Positions 11,360 to 21,372 of a DNA stretch of 64,000 nt are shown here, in pieces. Position 1 is the first letter of the stretch. The number at the start of each line of letters is the position of its first letter. The position numbers and the translations under genes were made by a program. Source of the stretch: Trichobilharzia regenti. Its lineage: Eukaryota > Platyhelminthes > Trematoda > Strigeidida > Schistosomatidae. The notes below the pieces were generated by a model, which was not told the DNA's origin, searched no databases, and was given only the letters and a program-made list of their open reading frames with translations. The stretch is taken from NCBI GenBank assembly GCA_944472135.2, contig OX235263.1:13251517-13315516 (forward strand). Reading direction: 5' to 3'.

Positions 11360-11836
11360 TCCGCCACACGTCGAATGTCTCCTTGCGTACTTATAACGAT
11401 GTCTCGGTTTGCTTGCAAGTAGCTGCGACCTTCTAACTGATTCTGTGATATTATTTTCATCAGTATTATCTGGACCTATTTCTGAATTATCTACAAAATC
11501 AGGATTATTAGCGGAATCATTAAAATAATAATTGGAACGACCTACTTCATTTATTGTCACTTTGTCCAGGTGTCTGTTATGAACTGAGTGATCTTTGATG
11601 TCTAATATCTTCACCACTCGATTTCCCATTTTTTGTAGTATAATTCCAACAGAAGGTCTATAGTCATTCCCTTTGTAATAATGTACATTAGAAGTCGTGG
11701 ACATCAGATGCTTTTTGAGAATTCGAGATTTGAAAAGTTTTGCAGGACTTTCACGGGTACTTGTATGCTCTGCATTCAACAGACGCAGTCTATGCATATG
11801 CAGCAATTCCTCCATTTTAATCAGTTGCTCTCTCAT
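11348..11836 (-). CDS. Pol remnant: integrase C-terminal region
   Basis: This 162-codon frame starts 5 bp after the gag stop in another frame. The part HYYKGNDYRPSVGIILQKMG, then RVVKILDIKDHSVHNRHLDK, resembles the SH3-like C-terminal segment of Gypsy integrase, where a tail of 'RHLDQ' type is usual. The end is acidic and then basic, with STCGGCGD last. No catalytic domain is present, so it is a deletion product. Whether it is translated is unknown. Confidence 0.65.
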   Translation of the reverse strand: MREQLIKMEELLHMHRLRLLNAEHTSTRESPAKLFKSRILKKHLMSTTSNVHYYKGNDYRPSVGIILQKMGNRVVKILDIKDHSVHNRHLDKVTINEVGRSNYYFNDSANNPDFVDNSEIGPDNTDENNITESVRRSQLLASKPRHRYKYARRHSTCGGCGD

Positions 11837-11841
11837 CTCAT

Positions 11842-12789
11842 TCAGTTTTTTCGTGTTTTCGACAGTTCACATTGTAACTCGGCTACCTCATTTTTGAAAA
11901 CAGTTGACGCTTGAGTTGCTGAACTTGTAGTGGAGGTTTTCATTGGATTAGCTTGAGTATTTTGAAAGGTTGAAAGACACATTGACTCCATTTTACTAGA
12001 CAGCTTGGGAGAATTATAAGAATGTTGAGCAACATAAGTATTCGAACTTCTGCAAACAGTCTTGATGTGTCCAACTTTACCACATTTATGGCACTTAGCA
12101 CCCCGAAAACGGCAAGTGCTTCGTAGATGTAACTTTCCACAGGATAAACACGGTTTAATGTTTTTGATCTCTCGCTGCATTCTATTACCTGTGGACGACA
12201 GTTTGGATTGCTTTCCATAAACACTTGTATTTTCGACTTTGGACAGCATGACATCAGATACTGACGTAGTGGGAGCAGAGTATTCACTGTTGACATCTTC
12301 ATATGTAATACATAAATCTTTAGCAGTTTGAAAGGTACAAGAAGGAATCTGAATTAACTCTTTCTCTAACTTAGGAATATTGATTCCAGCAATTAGACGA
12401 TCACGTAGTTGAGTATGCAGCTGATCTCCAAAGTTACACTTTGAAGCTTGTATTTGGAGTTGCAGAATAAAGTCTCTAATCCTCTGGTTGGGAGCACGAA
12501 CCAGTTTATTGAATTGAGCCCTCTCTCTGGTCTCAAATGTAGTTACATGAAAGTGATTTATCAGAAGTTCACGAATCTTGACATATGACAGAGAAATAGG
12601 TTTATCTGGAAACGACAGAGTCTTTACTAGGCTATACGCATCTAGCCCAATAGCAGTGATGAAATGTGCTGGTATTTTGTCATCCCGAACATTCTTTGAA
12701 ATGCACCACGCATCGAAGCATTCCAAATAATCAGCAATCTCCCGCGGAGAACCATTAAGAGGAAATTTTCCAAGGTTATTTAGTTCCAT
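11842..12789 (-). CDS. Gag polyprotein of the LTR element
   Basis: There are 315 codons from ATG at 12789, 13 bp inside the LTR. The N-terminal 170 residues have the capsid-like pattern of Gypsy gag (YLECFDAWC, RELLINHF, RIRDFILQLQIQASKC, LRDRLIAGI). Two zinc knuckles follow near residues 215-250. CLSCGKLHLRSTC is degenerate, and CHKCGKVGHIKTVC (about 12052-12093) is a perfect CCHC. A coiled-coil-like stretch ends the protein. It would package RNA and form particles. The frame is unbroken. Confidence 0.9.
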   Translation of the reverse strand: MELNNLGKFPLNGSPREIADYLECFDAWCISKNVRDDKIPAHFITAIGLDAYSLVKTLSFPDKPISLSYVKIRELLINHFHVTTFETRERAQFNKLVRAPNQRIRDFILQLQIQASKCNFGDQLHTQLRDRLIAGINIPKLEKELIQIPSCTFQTAKDLCITYEDVNSEYSAPTTSVSDVMLSKVENTSVYGKQSKLSSTGNRMQREIKNIKPCLSCGKLHLRSTCRFRGAKCHKCGKVGHIKTVCRSSNTYVAQHSYNSPKLSSKMESMCLSTFQNTQANPMKTSTTSSATQASTVFKNEVAELQCELSKTRKN

Positions 12790-12802
12790 CGCGACGCCAA
12801 TT

Positions 12803-12996
12803 TGTAGTAATTTATTGTAATCGTAGTATTAGTATTTCAAGATGACCGAATTACAAGAATCCAAACAAAACACAGAGAGGGCGGAATTCAGGAATTTGTA
12901 TTTAGCGGAATTATTATGCAATTCATATAAGAAACATATTAACAATCAACAGTAAGTATTGAAACAATACAGAGATAGAAATTGTCAATCACCACA
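12803..12996 (-). repeat. LTR, 5' copy in element orientation
   Basis: It is 194 bp. On the minus strand it is followed at once by AATTGGCGTCGCGATGG, which contains a TGGCG-type primer-binding sequence (inferred) and the gag start codon. Transcription would start in this LTR. Confidence 0.93.
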
Positions 12997-13001
12997 GAAG
13001 C

Positions 13002-13220
13002 ATTCTTTAATCCCGGTTGACTTCGTGGCCGGTTTGGACCAGATGGTCTGATATCGAACTGTTGATGGTTTTTACTACAAATTTACTTAGCCATACTGGG
13101 AGATGTTCTCGGAGGAGCACGAAAAATCAAGTTCCTAGAGCAACGGCTAATACAACTCGCTCCATCACAAGCACAGTTGAATTGGTAGATACAATTTGAA
13201 GTGGCTAGTCCAGGTGCTTC
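13002..13220 (-). pseudogene. PLE-A2 GIY-YIG domain, proximal part
   Basis: NCIYQFNCACDGASCISRCS occupies the Cys-x-Cys-Gly...YIG core with substitutions (CIS for YIG). An HLVQTGHEVNRD segment follows, then the LTR element begins. The rest of the domain is at 11010-11160. Confidence 0.65.
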
Positions 13221-13223
13221 ATC

Positions 13224-13930
13224 TTACAGTCGAGGAGTCCCTATCAGTCGTGCAGAGAATAAGACGTGTAGTTCACCAGCATTAAAAGTTCTTTGAACTG
13301 ATGTTCTTAATTTCCTCGTAACTGTCTCACTTGGTGTATCACTCTTGAATTGTAGTCGTATATAAAGTGGCTTCTTGTTTACAGATAGTGAGTAGTCCTT
13401 TTCCGCTTTTTTTGTCATGAGTTTCTCAATAAATCTGTCGGGATAGCTATTTTCGACCAAACTTTCATATACAATGCTTAATTCCTCTTCAATTACTTCT
13501 TCTGAGCATAAAGCTCTAACTCTGTGGCTGAGGGTCTTTACTAAATTTCTTCTGTACTGGAGAGGAATTAAACTGTGAAAGTTTGTATATTGTCCTGTCC
13601 ATGTACTTCTTCTGTGCAAATTTCTCTTTATGCTACTATCTGGGTTTTTTTGTAAGCAGGACATCTAGGAAGGCCATTCTGTTTTGGGATTCCTCTTCTT
13701 ATGTGAATTTCATAATAGAATGTATTTCATTGAATTCGGTAACTATTGTACTCCTATCCGAATCATTATCACAAAGAATGAAGGTGCCATCCATATACCA
13801 TCTTTAATTTGGTTATTTTTTATCAGAAAGCCAGACTCAAAAACAGTTTCTTCTTCTGCACTGCGACTTATCTGAAGACGGTTTCTTTCTTGATTTTTCT
13901 GTCGATAAACATTCTAGTATCATGAAAGGA
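13224..13930 (-). pseudogene. PLE-A2 reverse transcriptase, C-terminal part and linker
   Basis: The motif C region reads RWYMDGTFILCDND, where YVDD has become YMDG, so catalysis would be lost. MAFLDVLLTK (motif D) follows. After a frameshift, 146 codons run from RSTWTGQYTNFHSL through EEVIEEELSIVYESL to LYIRLQFKSDTPSE and RTFNAGELHVLFSARL, the linker before the nuclease. Confidence 0.78.
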
Positions 13931-13934
13931 ATAA

Positions 13935-14230
13935 TTGTTGAACAAACATTTCTGTATACACATCACTGGCTTCACGAATACCTATGTGTCAGACATGCAA
14001 TGACTTCGTCAGGTTATTTTGCACCTTGTAGATTATTTTAAAGAACGGGTCTGTAGAAAAAGGGTGACAGATGTCGACAGGATATCCAATTGTTATGCTT
14101 TTTATAGCTCTTCACCTGCTTCTTTGTAGTTATGCATATTGGTTTTCTCAGCCTTTTGGACAAAACATAACTCAAACGACCGATAAATACAGGTACACAA
14201 GAAGTTGGTCAGCTATAGTACCTTGACCTT
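13935..14230 (-). pseudogene. Second PLE endonuclease fragment upstream of PLE-A2
   Basis: On the minus strand FIGRLSYVLSKRLRKP, a decayed middle and FFKIIYKVQNNL look like the GIY-YIG domain of another copy. It lies upstream of PLE-A2's reverse transcriptase and so belongs to a separate, partly tandem copy. Confidence 0.5.
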
Positions 14231-14559
14231 CAGATTATTGATAAGGGATTGTCAAGTGGAAAGCACTATTCTCAGTGATGCTATGGAGTGTGTCATTTGC
14301 ATGGTTTGTAAGATCCTTTTAGGAAGGATGTTAGCAGCCAGGTTGCCGCTGAATTTCAAAGTTTATATGTAGCATGTTCTTAAATACAGATATCAAATCA
14401 CACACTTTTGTCTATAAATCGTGACGGATATTCATTTTAGATTAGGATGTTTTTTAGAATACATAAAGTTCCTTCCACAGAAGAACTGAATATCCTAGAA
14501 TATAAAGAGTCACACGTACTCGAATCAAGTATCGTTTTCAATGAATGGATACCCAGCTG
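14231..14559. other. No gene recognised
   Basis: Mixed sequence between PLE pieces. Some may be decayed PLE, but I cannot show it. Confidence 0.4.
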
Positions 14560-14930
14560 TAGAAATTTGTCACATTATTATTTCATAAGGAAAACGACAG
14601 TTTTTAGTTCAGCGAAGAAATACGGTTTCTGTTCAACGACTTCATTTTCAAGCTGTACAGTCGTACTTATATTAAGGGAAGAGGTATCAAGGGGCACTAG
14701 AAACTCCTCAGTCAATACACATATGATATGAATAAAGTTAATTACAGCTACGTACTAAGGATTTAGAGTTGAAGTGGATGAATTACAAAACCTTTAAAGA
14801 TTAATAAATAATTGAACTGGTATAAGGATTATTAATTAAAGGTCAAGTATTGTCTGAAAAATTAGGAGTACTATGTTGATAACAACAAAAGAGGTGGAGG
14901 TGAAGTGAAGTGGAATGAATTCAAATCACA

Positions 14931-15470
14931 ATGCCAAAGAAAAAACTGTTTATGAGTCTGGCATTCAAAGGTGACACCATTTCGGAAGTGATTAAAAATC
15001 GTTCATCTAGATGTGTTAAACGCACTTTTTCTGCAGCTGACTTGCAACTAGTTTTTACCAGCCGAAATATGATTAGACAATGTGTCAAGGATAGATTACC
15101 GCTTATGTCCACATCTATGTGCATTTACTCTTTTACCTGCTCCTGTGGAGCTGATTATATTGGACGTTATAAGCGTACTCTCCGAAAACGTGTAGCTGAA
15201 CACTATCCAGTTTGGTTAATGAAAGGCGAACGTAGAACTGCAAAGTTGTCTATTTGTGATCACCTGTTAGATAGAGTCTGGTCATTTAGCCCCACGTGAT
15301 TCATCTTTCAAAGTTATCCATATGGCAAAATCGAATCGATTCAAAAGTTTACGTTTTCTTCACTTATGCATAGCTAGCCGAAGCTTTAGCTATACATGAA
15401 CAGAAACCTAAATTATGTGTTCAAAAACGTTTTGTCAAACCTCTTTCTTTACCATGGTCATAATAATGTT
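14931..15470 (+). pseudogene. PLE-A3 linker and GIY-YIG domain, plus copy
   Basis: The 122-codon frame has PKKKLFMSLAFKGD (linker), RCVKRTFSAADLQLVFTSRN and CIYSFTCSCGADYIGRYKR, the intact Cys-x-Cys-Gly...YIG core, followed by KRVAEHYPVWLMK. It stops at 15297-15299 (WSFSPT). After a frameshift SSFKVIHMAKSNRFKSL and the C-terminus follow. Confidence 0.85.
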
Positions 15471-15884
15471 CTTTCTAGTTTTTATTTTATTTTGTTTTAC
15501 CACTTGAATTCTTTCCACTTCACTTCACATCTTCATTCTTATCGTAGTCATACTCCTAATTTTTTTTAAATTTTTAGACAATACTTGACATTTTTGATAT
15601 CAATTCAGTTATAATACAATCTTTAATACTTTGTAATTTATCCACTTCAACTCTACCCCTTATAACATTTTAATTATCGTTATTCTTATCACATATATAT
15701 GTATATTGACTGAGCAATTATTTAGTGCCACTTAATAACCACCTTTTTCTGTAATATAAATACGACTGCACAGTTGGCTTGAAAATGAAGTCGTTGGAAG
15801 GAAATTTCTTCGCTGAACAAAAAAACTGTGTTTTTACTTATGAATAAATGGTTATTTTTCGTGATTTAGAATAAAATAAACAAG

Positions 15885-16400
15885 GAACATTACTATGACC
15901 AAGGTAAAGAAAGAGGTTTGACAAATTGTTTTTGAACACATAAATTAGGTTTCTGTTCATGTATAGCTAAAGCTTCGACTAGCTATGCATAAGTGAAGAA
16001 AACGTAAACTTTTGGGGTGATTGGATTTGATCATATAGATAACTTGAAAGGATAAATCATGTGGGGCTCAATGACCCGACTCTAGAAGGTGTTCACAGAT
16101 TCAAGACTTTGTCGTCCTTTGCTCAGCTTTCATTAACCAAACCGGATAATGTTCAGCTACGCGTTTTCGGAGATTACGCTTACAACGTCCAATGTGATCA
16201 GCTCCACATGAGCATGTGTATGAGTATATGCACATAGACGTGGACATAAGTGGTAGTTTATCCTTGACGCATTGTCTAATCATATTCCGGCTGGTAAATA
16301 CTAAATGTAATTCATTTAGATAAACGACTTTTAATTACTTCAGCAACAGTGTCACCTAAGAACGCCAAACTCATAAACAGTGTCTCCTTCGACACATCTC
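15885..16400 (-). pseudogene. PLE-A3 linker and GIY-YIG domain, minus copy
   Basis: The frame 16283-16101 reads MIRQCVKDKLPLMSTSMCIY and then CSCGADHIGRCKRNLRKR. It is about 90% alike to the plus copy by eye. HIG replaces YIG, and stops follow. The 3' UTR is cut off at about 15885. Confidence 0.8.
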
Positions 16401-16859
16401 TATTTCATCCTATTCTGTGCAGTCCTTTTCAGTCGGTTTCACAATTGGCAACAAACTCTCTTCTCCTCTTCAAACGACCCATGCTTAACCCAACATTTCT
16501 CATTCAGGTTCAACTGAAGCGATGGCCTGGCATGTTATTTCATCCAACCGTTTCCACAGCTTATTGAACATTTTTTCATATGCCTCGACTTCCTTTGGTG
16601 TATTTCTTGGGCAACGGGTCCAAATTCGTTCCGTTCCTACAATTCCTTGTTGCTATTTCAACTCTCACCATCTAATCTTCAGTATGAGACGAAGGCAGCT
16701 ATTGATTTCCATAGATGATAAAGTTTAATAGTAAAGTTTTGAACTGCTGCAAACTGTGCATCGTTTAGAACTGGCTATTCTGAATAATGAGGGGATTGAA
16801 TCAAATAATTAAAAAAACTAATATACATCGGCACCTCAAACAAACTACAAACCTTCGCC
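16401..16859. other. No gene recognised
   Basis: Short open frames only. No motif seen. Confidence 0.4.
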
Positions 16860-17240
16860 AGTACTTCGCTTATGATCAGATGGCCGGCCAGAAAAGATCA
16901 GCAACAGGGATCTCTGGCATTGAGCGAACCAACACAGCAGGAACCGATAGTAGGGAGAAATGGAGGTGGATTGGCTGGCCTTAATCTGAGAAAACAAACC
17001 ATCAAATGAGTGACGTCACATGCTAGGCCATCGCTCGAGTGGAACCGACTGAATGAGAAGCAGCGAGTTGATCATCAGTGCGAGTGTGGAGGGACATGTG
17101 GGAGGAGGTCATGTGAAGAGGAGACGAAAGCATCCGGGGAGATGTGGAGTCATATGAAAACGTTAGTGGAAAACCGAAAGCAATGGAGACGTGCGGCTGA
17201 GGCCCTATGTTTCTCTAGGAACTAAAGGAAACAATAATAA
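16860..17240 (+). pseudogene. RTE-2 3' end, decayed
   Basis: EKWRWIGWP matches the 'KWRWIGHTLR' C-terminal segment. After it come the words around GTGGAGTCATATGAAAA and CCCTATGTTTCTCTAGGAAC, then an ATAATAAT tail. This is the 3' terminus seen also at 23905 and 38790. Confidence 0.6.
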
Positions 17241-17689
17241 TATACAACAGGTGACTGATTAGATGAATTACTCTCATCGATAAATGTTCTGTCTTCATCT
17301 CAAAACTATAAAAGTGTTTAAATCACGGTTGATTAGGATTTCTTGATTCCTTCAACATATCTCACTTCATACTGTCTAAATTTCAGCGCTGCTTTATCGA
17401 TATTCATTCACATGGCAGAAATCTTTGCTGTGTTATTCTTATCCTAGAATAGACCTACATTTTTTGCCATCAAAATCAAATCACATCATCTTCATAACAG
17501 ATGGTTGCAATTCTCATGATCGTTTAAAGGAGAGAATAGAAGAATAGAATGTTAGTTTCTAAAGCTTAAATTTTGTTACAAATGAACACCTGAAATATTC
17601 ATCTGTTAACTTTCTCATACTACCTACACATGTTTTATCTATAATCAAATGATTAAGAAAAAACGCTGGAAAAAAAACATTTTTCGATT
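17241..17689. other. No gene recognised
   Basis: AT-rich sequence with no recognised feature. Confidence 0.5.
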
Positions 17690-17905
17690 GAACACTAGTT
17701 AGTAACTAGTATAATGTGTGCCTATTCCTGTGTTTTGGTGCGGACTGAATTCGACCAGTCAAGTTTACAATGTGGATAGCATTCTGGGGGTGGTTCGCCA
17801 TTGCCGTGCAATTTGAATTATTGATATTAGATAGTTGGAGGCAATCGGCGGCGAGAAGCCTTGGCTACACCTAGATTTCGTGCTTGACTGTTAGAACTCA
17901 GTCTG
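17690..17905 (-). repeat. SINE-D related repeat
   Basis: The part AACACTAGTTAGTAACTAGT ... GAATTCGACCAGTC matches, inverted, the arm at 48148-48232. GGTTCGCCATTG and GGAGGCAATCGGC belong to the SINE-D tail region. Confidence 0.55.
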
Positions 17906-17968
17906 AACCAAACAAAGGACACATTACCCTAGTCACTGAAGTTCCACGTTCGATTCATAACCAAAGAG

Positions 17969-17969
<1 letters not shown>

Positions 17970-18009
<40 letters not shown>
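17970..18009 (+). repeat. (TA)n microsatellite
   Basis: About 40 bp of pure TA ending one or two bases before the head of a SINE-A copy. Confidence 0.95.
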
Positions 18010-18012
<3 letters not shown>

Positions 18013-18234
18013 CGTCGGTGGCATAGCGGTTAAGACGCTCGCCGACCATGCACATGGTTCAAGGTTCGATCCCCGGTCGACTCACTCATTCACCTCGCTA
18101 AACCAGAAACAATGCTGGTGAAGAGGAAAGGTTGGTCATGAGGCTAGCAACAACATCCTGTGAAAATAAACACAGAAACTTCAAGCCCCTAGCTCGAAGT
18201 CCTATATTCCACTGGGGAATGTGAAGGAAAAAAA
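18010..18234 (+). repeat. SINE-A copy
   Basis: The A box TGGCATAGCGG and B box GGTTCGATCCC are intact, so a pol III promoter of tRNA type is present. The tail ends GGGGAATGTGAAGGAAAAAA. Confidence 0.88.
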
Positions 18235-18369
18235 TATATATGAATGAAAACATTCTTCCTCATCTTACTACATTCTCGCTTTCTGTTAAAGTGATATAAT
18301 CAGACTTGTACTTGTCAGGTTATACTTTAAAGTCTAACCTATCAACCTCTTCTGTTCAAAAATTAAAAA

Positions 18370-18760
18370 CAATTAGTACCTTTTAAAAATTTGGATACTT
18401 TTATTAGAATACGGGGATAATCTGAAAACTGTGATGTGTTTGCACAAAAGATAGAAAAATGTATTCATTTGATGTCAATTCTGTGTTTACCAATGTACCA
18501 TTGATTAAGACTGTTGAGATTATTTGTGACTATATATCTTCTAGCTGTTTTCCACTTTCCCTTCTCCTTTAACTTATTTGAAAGATTTATCACTGACAAC
18601 GTTGATTTCACGTTTCAAAGTGAACATTTTGGACAAGTGGATGGTTTTGCTATGAGGATTCCATTAGGACCTTTGTTAGCGGACGTTTACATGTCCTATG
18701 TCAAGGACATGTCCCTTGATTTAATTTCTAAATTGCCTTTGTGTAGGAGATATGTAGCCA
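18370..18760 (+). pseudogene. PLE reverse transcriptase fragment
   Basis: YSFDVNSVFTNVPLIKTVEI (motif A), then after a frameshift RFITDNVDFTFQSEHFGQVD and GFAMRIPLGPLLADVYMSYV (motif B), ending CRRYV just before motif C, where a SINE-D copy begins. Only the middle of the enzyme remains. Confidence 0.75.
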
Positions 18761-18774
18761 GAATAAAACAGAGG

Positions 18775-18930
18775 TAACGTCTCTAACTCAACACTGGGTG
18801 ACGCAGGTTCGAATCTCGGACGAGACATGAGTTGTCCTTTCAGGGGTGCAGATATGCGTTGCTGACTAGTGCCAACTAACACGAAACCTGGGTTCAAGTC
18901 TTACTGCCGATTATCTTCAACCATCAAATA
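18775..18930 (+). repeat. SINE-D copy
   Basis: TAACGTCTCTAACTCAACACTG and GCAGGTTCGAATCT make the tRNA-like part, and GCAGATATGCGTTGCTGACT with ACACGAAACCTGGG the body. It ends CAACCATCAAAT. It cuts PLE reverse transcriptase motif C. Confidence 0.7.
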
Positions 18931-19149
18931 TAAACAATAAACATCAAAAATGGAATTCAGCTATTGTCCCAAACCTATTGTTTCTCCGTGTACAAATTTT
19001 AGTTCGTCAGTTTAAGAGATGACTTAAGGAACAAAACGAAAATAAAAATTAGTTTGCTGAAAACAATAGGGAACCATGCATTTTACTTAGAAATATATAT
19101 GAAAATACCTTGTGAAAGATAAAAGGATCAATCGCAACCTTTGTCTTCG

Positions 19150-19455
19150 TTTCAAGTGGAGCATTTGAGGTTTCAGGTGCTCTGATATTGTTGATCTTAT
19201 GGAGTGGTCATCCTAGCCTTATGCATAACCTTCCTGTTCTCTCTGCGATTCCTATTGGCCTGGAAAATTGGACGGGCTTTATGAATGAGTTGGGTGGAAA
19301 TCGAACTCGGACCTCCAATATTAATGGCGAACATCCTATCTTTGAAGTTCCAAGGCAACTCTCAAAAAATAAGTTGAAGATTCGCAACCTTAGGTGAGTG
19401 TTTTTCGTTGCTGTCGTGTTGTCTGATAGTTTGATAGAGTTTAATTGTGAAGCTT
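19150..19455 (-). repeat. Unclassified tRNA-like repeat
   Basis: Read on the minus strand, GTTGCCTTGGAACTTC and GAGTTCGATTTCC are placed like A and B boxes. The body continues to a GGCCAATAGGAATCGC segment. No second copy was found in the window. Confidence 0.4.
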
Positions 19456-19735
19456 CGATTGTCATTGTAAGCCGAAATCTTCGCTACAACTTCAGCATTT
19501 GCTGTCTCAATACACAAGTCAAATTATTTCCTGAATGTTTCGACTATCTGTAGCCGATGTAAACCTTTGAAGTAAATTCCTTATTCCTTTATGTTCACAA
19601 TGGAACATAGGTCTTCAAGCCAGTGGATTGAAGTTTCTGTAGCAGTGGTGTTTATGCCATCCACTTTATATTGTCGATTCCGGTCTGTGTTGACACTAAA
19701 GAAATCTTTCCTGGGAATAACAAGTATGAGATATT

Positions 19736-20072
19736 TTCAAGTATTGGATTTGTAGGGATTTTGTTTGATTGCATGGAGGATTTCATCATGAGCTGACATC
19801 AGTCAGGGAACCACTGGAAAACCTGGAAGTACTGGACAGCTGTTTCGTCAGCCTGGTTTGGGACTCTTCATCAGTGAGTACCCACCGGGATTCGAATCTA
19901 GGACTTCCTGGTGACAAGGTGAGCTCGTAGACCATTGAGACACTGGGACCAGATCCAATGGTCCTTGAATTCTAACTTCTGCCAATTCATGACATAGCGC
20001 GACCATTTCGCAATGCCTTCTTCGGTGAGTTACTGCCCCATCTTCAACTTGCTGTACCCTACTGGTCACGGT
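19736..20072 (-). repeat. SINE-C copy
   Basis: The copy runs from the tail (CAAGTATTGGATTTGTAGGG on the plus strand) through the hammerhead region, with CTGATGA and GACGAAAC on the minus strand, and the tRNA-like part, to the head GTGACCAGTAGGGTA. An insertion in stem II separates the core parts. Confidence 0.85.
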
Positions 20073-20241
20073 ATGAGATAAGTATGAGATAAAAGAAAGT
20101 TTTGTTTGTATTCAGGAAAACAAACCACATTCACAGATGTTACTTTGAGGAGGAAGTGAATATCTAACAGATAAAGACCTACGTTTCAGGAATGGACTTA
20201 GGAGAAATTGAACGATTTTAGCGTAAATTGAAGTAAAGGGT

Positions 20242-20468
20242 CGTGTCGGTGGCATAGCGGTTAGAACGTTCGCCAACCATGCACATGGTCCGGGGTTCGA
20301 TCCCCGCCGGCGCACTCCTTTACCTCGCTTAGCCAGAAGTAAAGCTGGTGAAGAGGAAAAGTTGGGCATGAGGCTAGCAACCATTTGAACAATTAAACGC
20401 TGCTACAGAAACTTCAAACCTCTAGCTTGAAACCCTATGTTCCATTTGGGACATGAAGGAAAAAAATA
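20242..20468 (+). repeat. SINE-A copy
   Basis: A box TGGCATAGCGG and B box GGTTCGATCCC are both intact. The body is GTTGGGCATGAGGCTAGCAA and the tail ends GGGACATGAAGGAAAAAA. Confidence 0.88.
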
Positions 20469-20747
20469 AGTAGGAGTGAGCACAAGTAGAGTAACTGCTG
20501 AGGGTCAAGAATCAATGTGTAGTTGTTTCGTCTCAGTTTGAAACCTTAGATTAAGGATTGAATTCAGCACCACTGGCCTACAAAGAGAACAAGTAACAAT
20601 TTTGGTTAGGGAACTGTAATCCACCGGACCACGAATTCCAGCTGATATTTATTCTTTACTTAACTCCACTAACACCCTGTGTCGTTGCTATATATCTGTG
20701 CTACCTACAAACTTGTTGGATTCTACTGGTTGATATATATTTTTTTA
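20469..20747. other. No gene recognised
   Basis: Mixed sequence between two SINE-A copies of opposite orientation, with a short TATATAT stretch near 20730. Confidence 0.4.
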
Positions 20748-20980
20748 TTATTCCTTCACGTTCCCAGTGGAACATAGTGCTTCAAACTAGAGGCTTGAAG
20801 TTTCTGTAGCAGTGATTATTTTGACAGGATGGGGTTACTAGCCTCATGACGAACCTTTCCTCTTTACTAGCTATTTTATTACTGGCTTAGTAAGGTAAAG
20901 GAGTGCGTTGGTCGGGGATTGAGCCCCGGACCATGTGCATGGTCGGTGAGCGTCCTAACCGTTGTGCCACTTACGCACAG
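20748..20980 (-). repeat. SINE-A copy
   Basis: The plus strand shows the reverse of the family tail (TTCCTTCACGTTCCCAGTGG), body and head (GGGATTGAGCCCCGGACCAT). The B box has a change. Confidence 0.85.
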
Positions 20981-21144
20981 CGGAAGCTGAAGGAGATGGA
21001 TATTTAGCTGAGCATGCGCAGAGAAGACCGTAGAGTGAAGTCAAGCGCTAGGCAGCCTGAATAGGAAACGACGACTCGAGCATGAGTATGACGGTTATAC
21101 GGAGGATACAGTGTGGGGAAGAAATAAGAGCCTATGAATATTCG

Positions 21145-21372
21145 TACAGCGTCAGTCGTACAGCAGTTAGGACTCTCGCCGACCATACGCATGATTCGGC
21201 ATTCGACTCCCGGTCGACGCACACCTGATATCAATGGTCGGCCTGCTAAATTTGGGCTACCGATATCACATGGGTCCCACTGGCTGAATGGCATACGAGC
21301 TTGCTTGCTTCTAACCGGAAGGTCCAGAGTTCCAAACTCAGCGGTTTTGTACTGCCGATGATTCCCAAACGG
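21145..21372 (+). repeat. SINE-B/SINE-C chimera
   Basis: A SINE-B head and the start of its tail (GGTCGGCCTGCTAAATTTGG, CCGATATCA) pass without a gap at about 21268 into the SINE-C tRNA-like part (GGGTCCCACTGGCTGAATGG) and the beginning of its hammerhead (GTACTGCCGATGATTCCCAA), where it stops. Confidence 0.75.

Larger units (their letters stand above)
11161..13001 (-). mobile_element. Gypsy-type LTR retrotransposon, gag-only with deleted pol
   Basis: Two 194-bp LTRs (11166-11359 and 12803-12996) begin TG, end CA, differ at one base and are flanked by the 5-bp duplicate GAAGC (11161-11165, 12997-13001). Between them, on the minus strand, are an intact gag and a second frame resembling only the tail of pol. 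Protease, reverse transcriptase, RNase H and the integrase core are missing. The near-identical LTRs point to a recent insertion, which would need pol supplied by a full element. Confidence 0.92.
11010..13930 (-). mobile_element. Penelope-like element PLE-A2, split by an LTR element
   Basis: On the minus strand the reverse transcriptase end and linker (13930-13224) run into the GIY-YIG domain (13220-13002). The frame is then broken by the LTR element at 11161-13001 and resumes at 11160-11010 with HRVPNKL and ILQSAEAIAIRF, the family C-terminus. Removing the LTR element and one 5-bp duplicate rejoins the endonuclease region. Confidence 0.8.
14560..16400. mobile_element. PLE-A3: two interleaved copies in opposite orientation
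   Basis: The segments are a minus-strand 3' UTR (about 14560-14930), a plus-strand coding end (14931-15470) with its 3' UTR (15471-15870), and a minus-strand coding end (16400-15885). The UTR arms match as inverted repeats (shared TTCAGCGAAGAAAT, AACGACTTCATTTTCAAGC, TTGAAGTGGAT, AAGTGAAGTGGAA). The coding arms also match. Read on the minus strand, the outer segments make one copy split by the plus copy at its coding/UTR border. Confidence 0.8.

Noticed and set aside
18010..18090. tRNA gene suggested by A and B boxes in SINE heads
   Set aside because: The acceptor stems do not pair properly, no clear anticodon loop is present and the same head is followed by SINE tails in many copies.
19848..20384. 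Minus-strand frames that look protein-coding
   Set aside because: They are translations of SINE-C and SINE-A copies.
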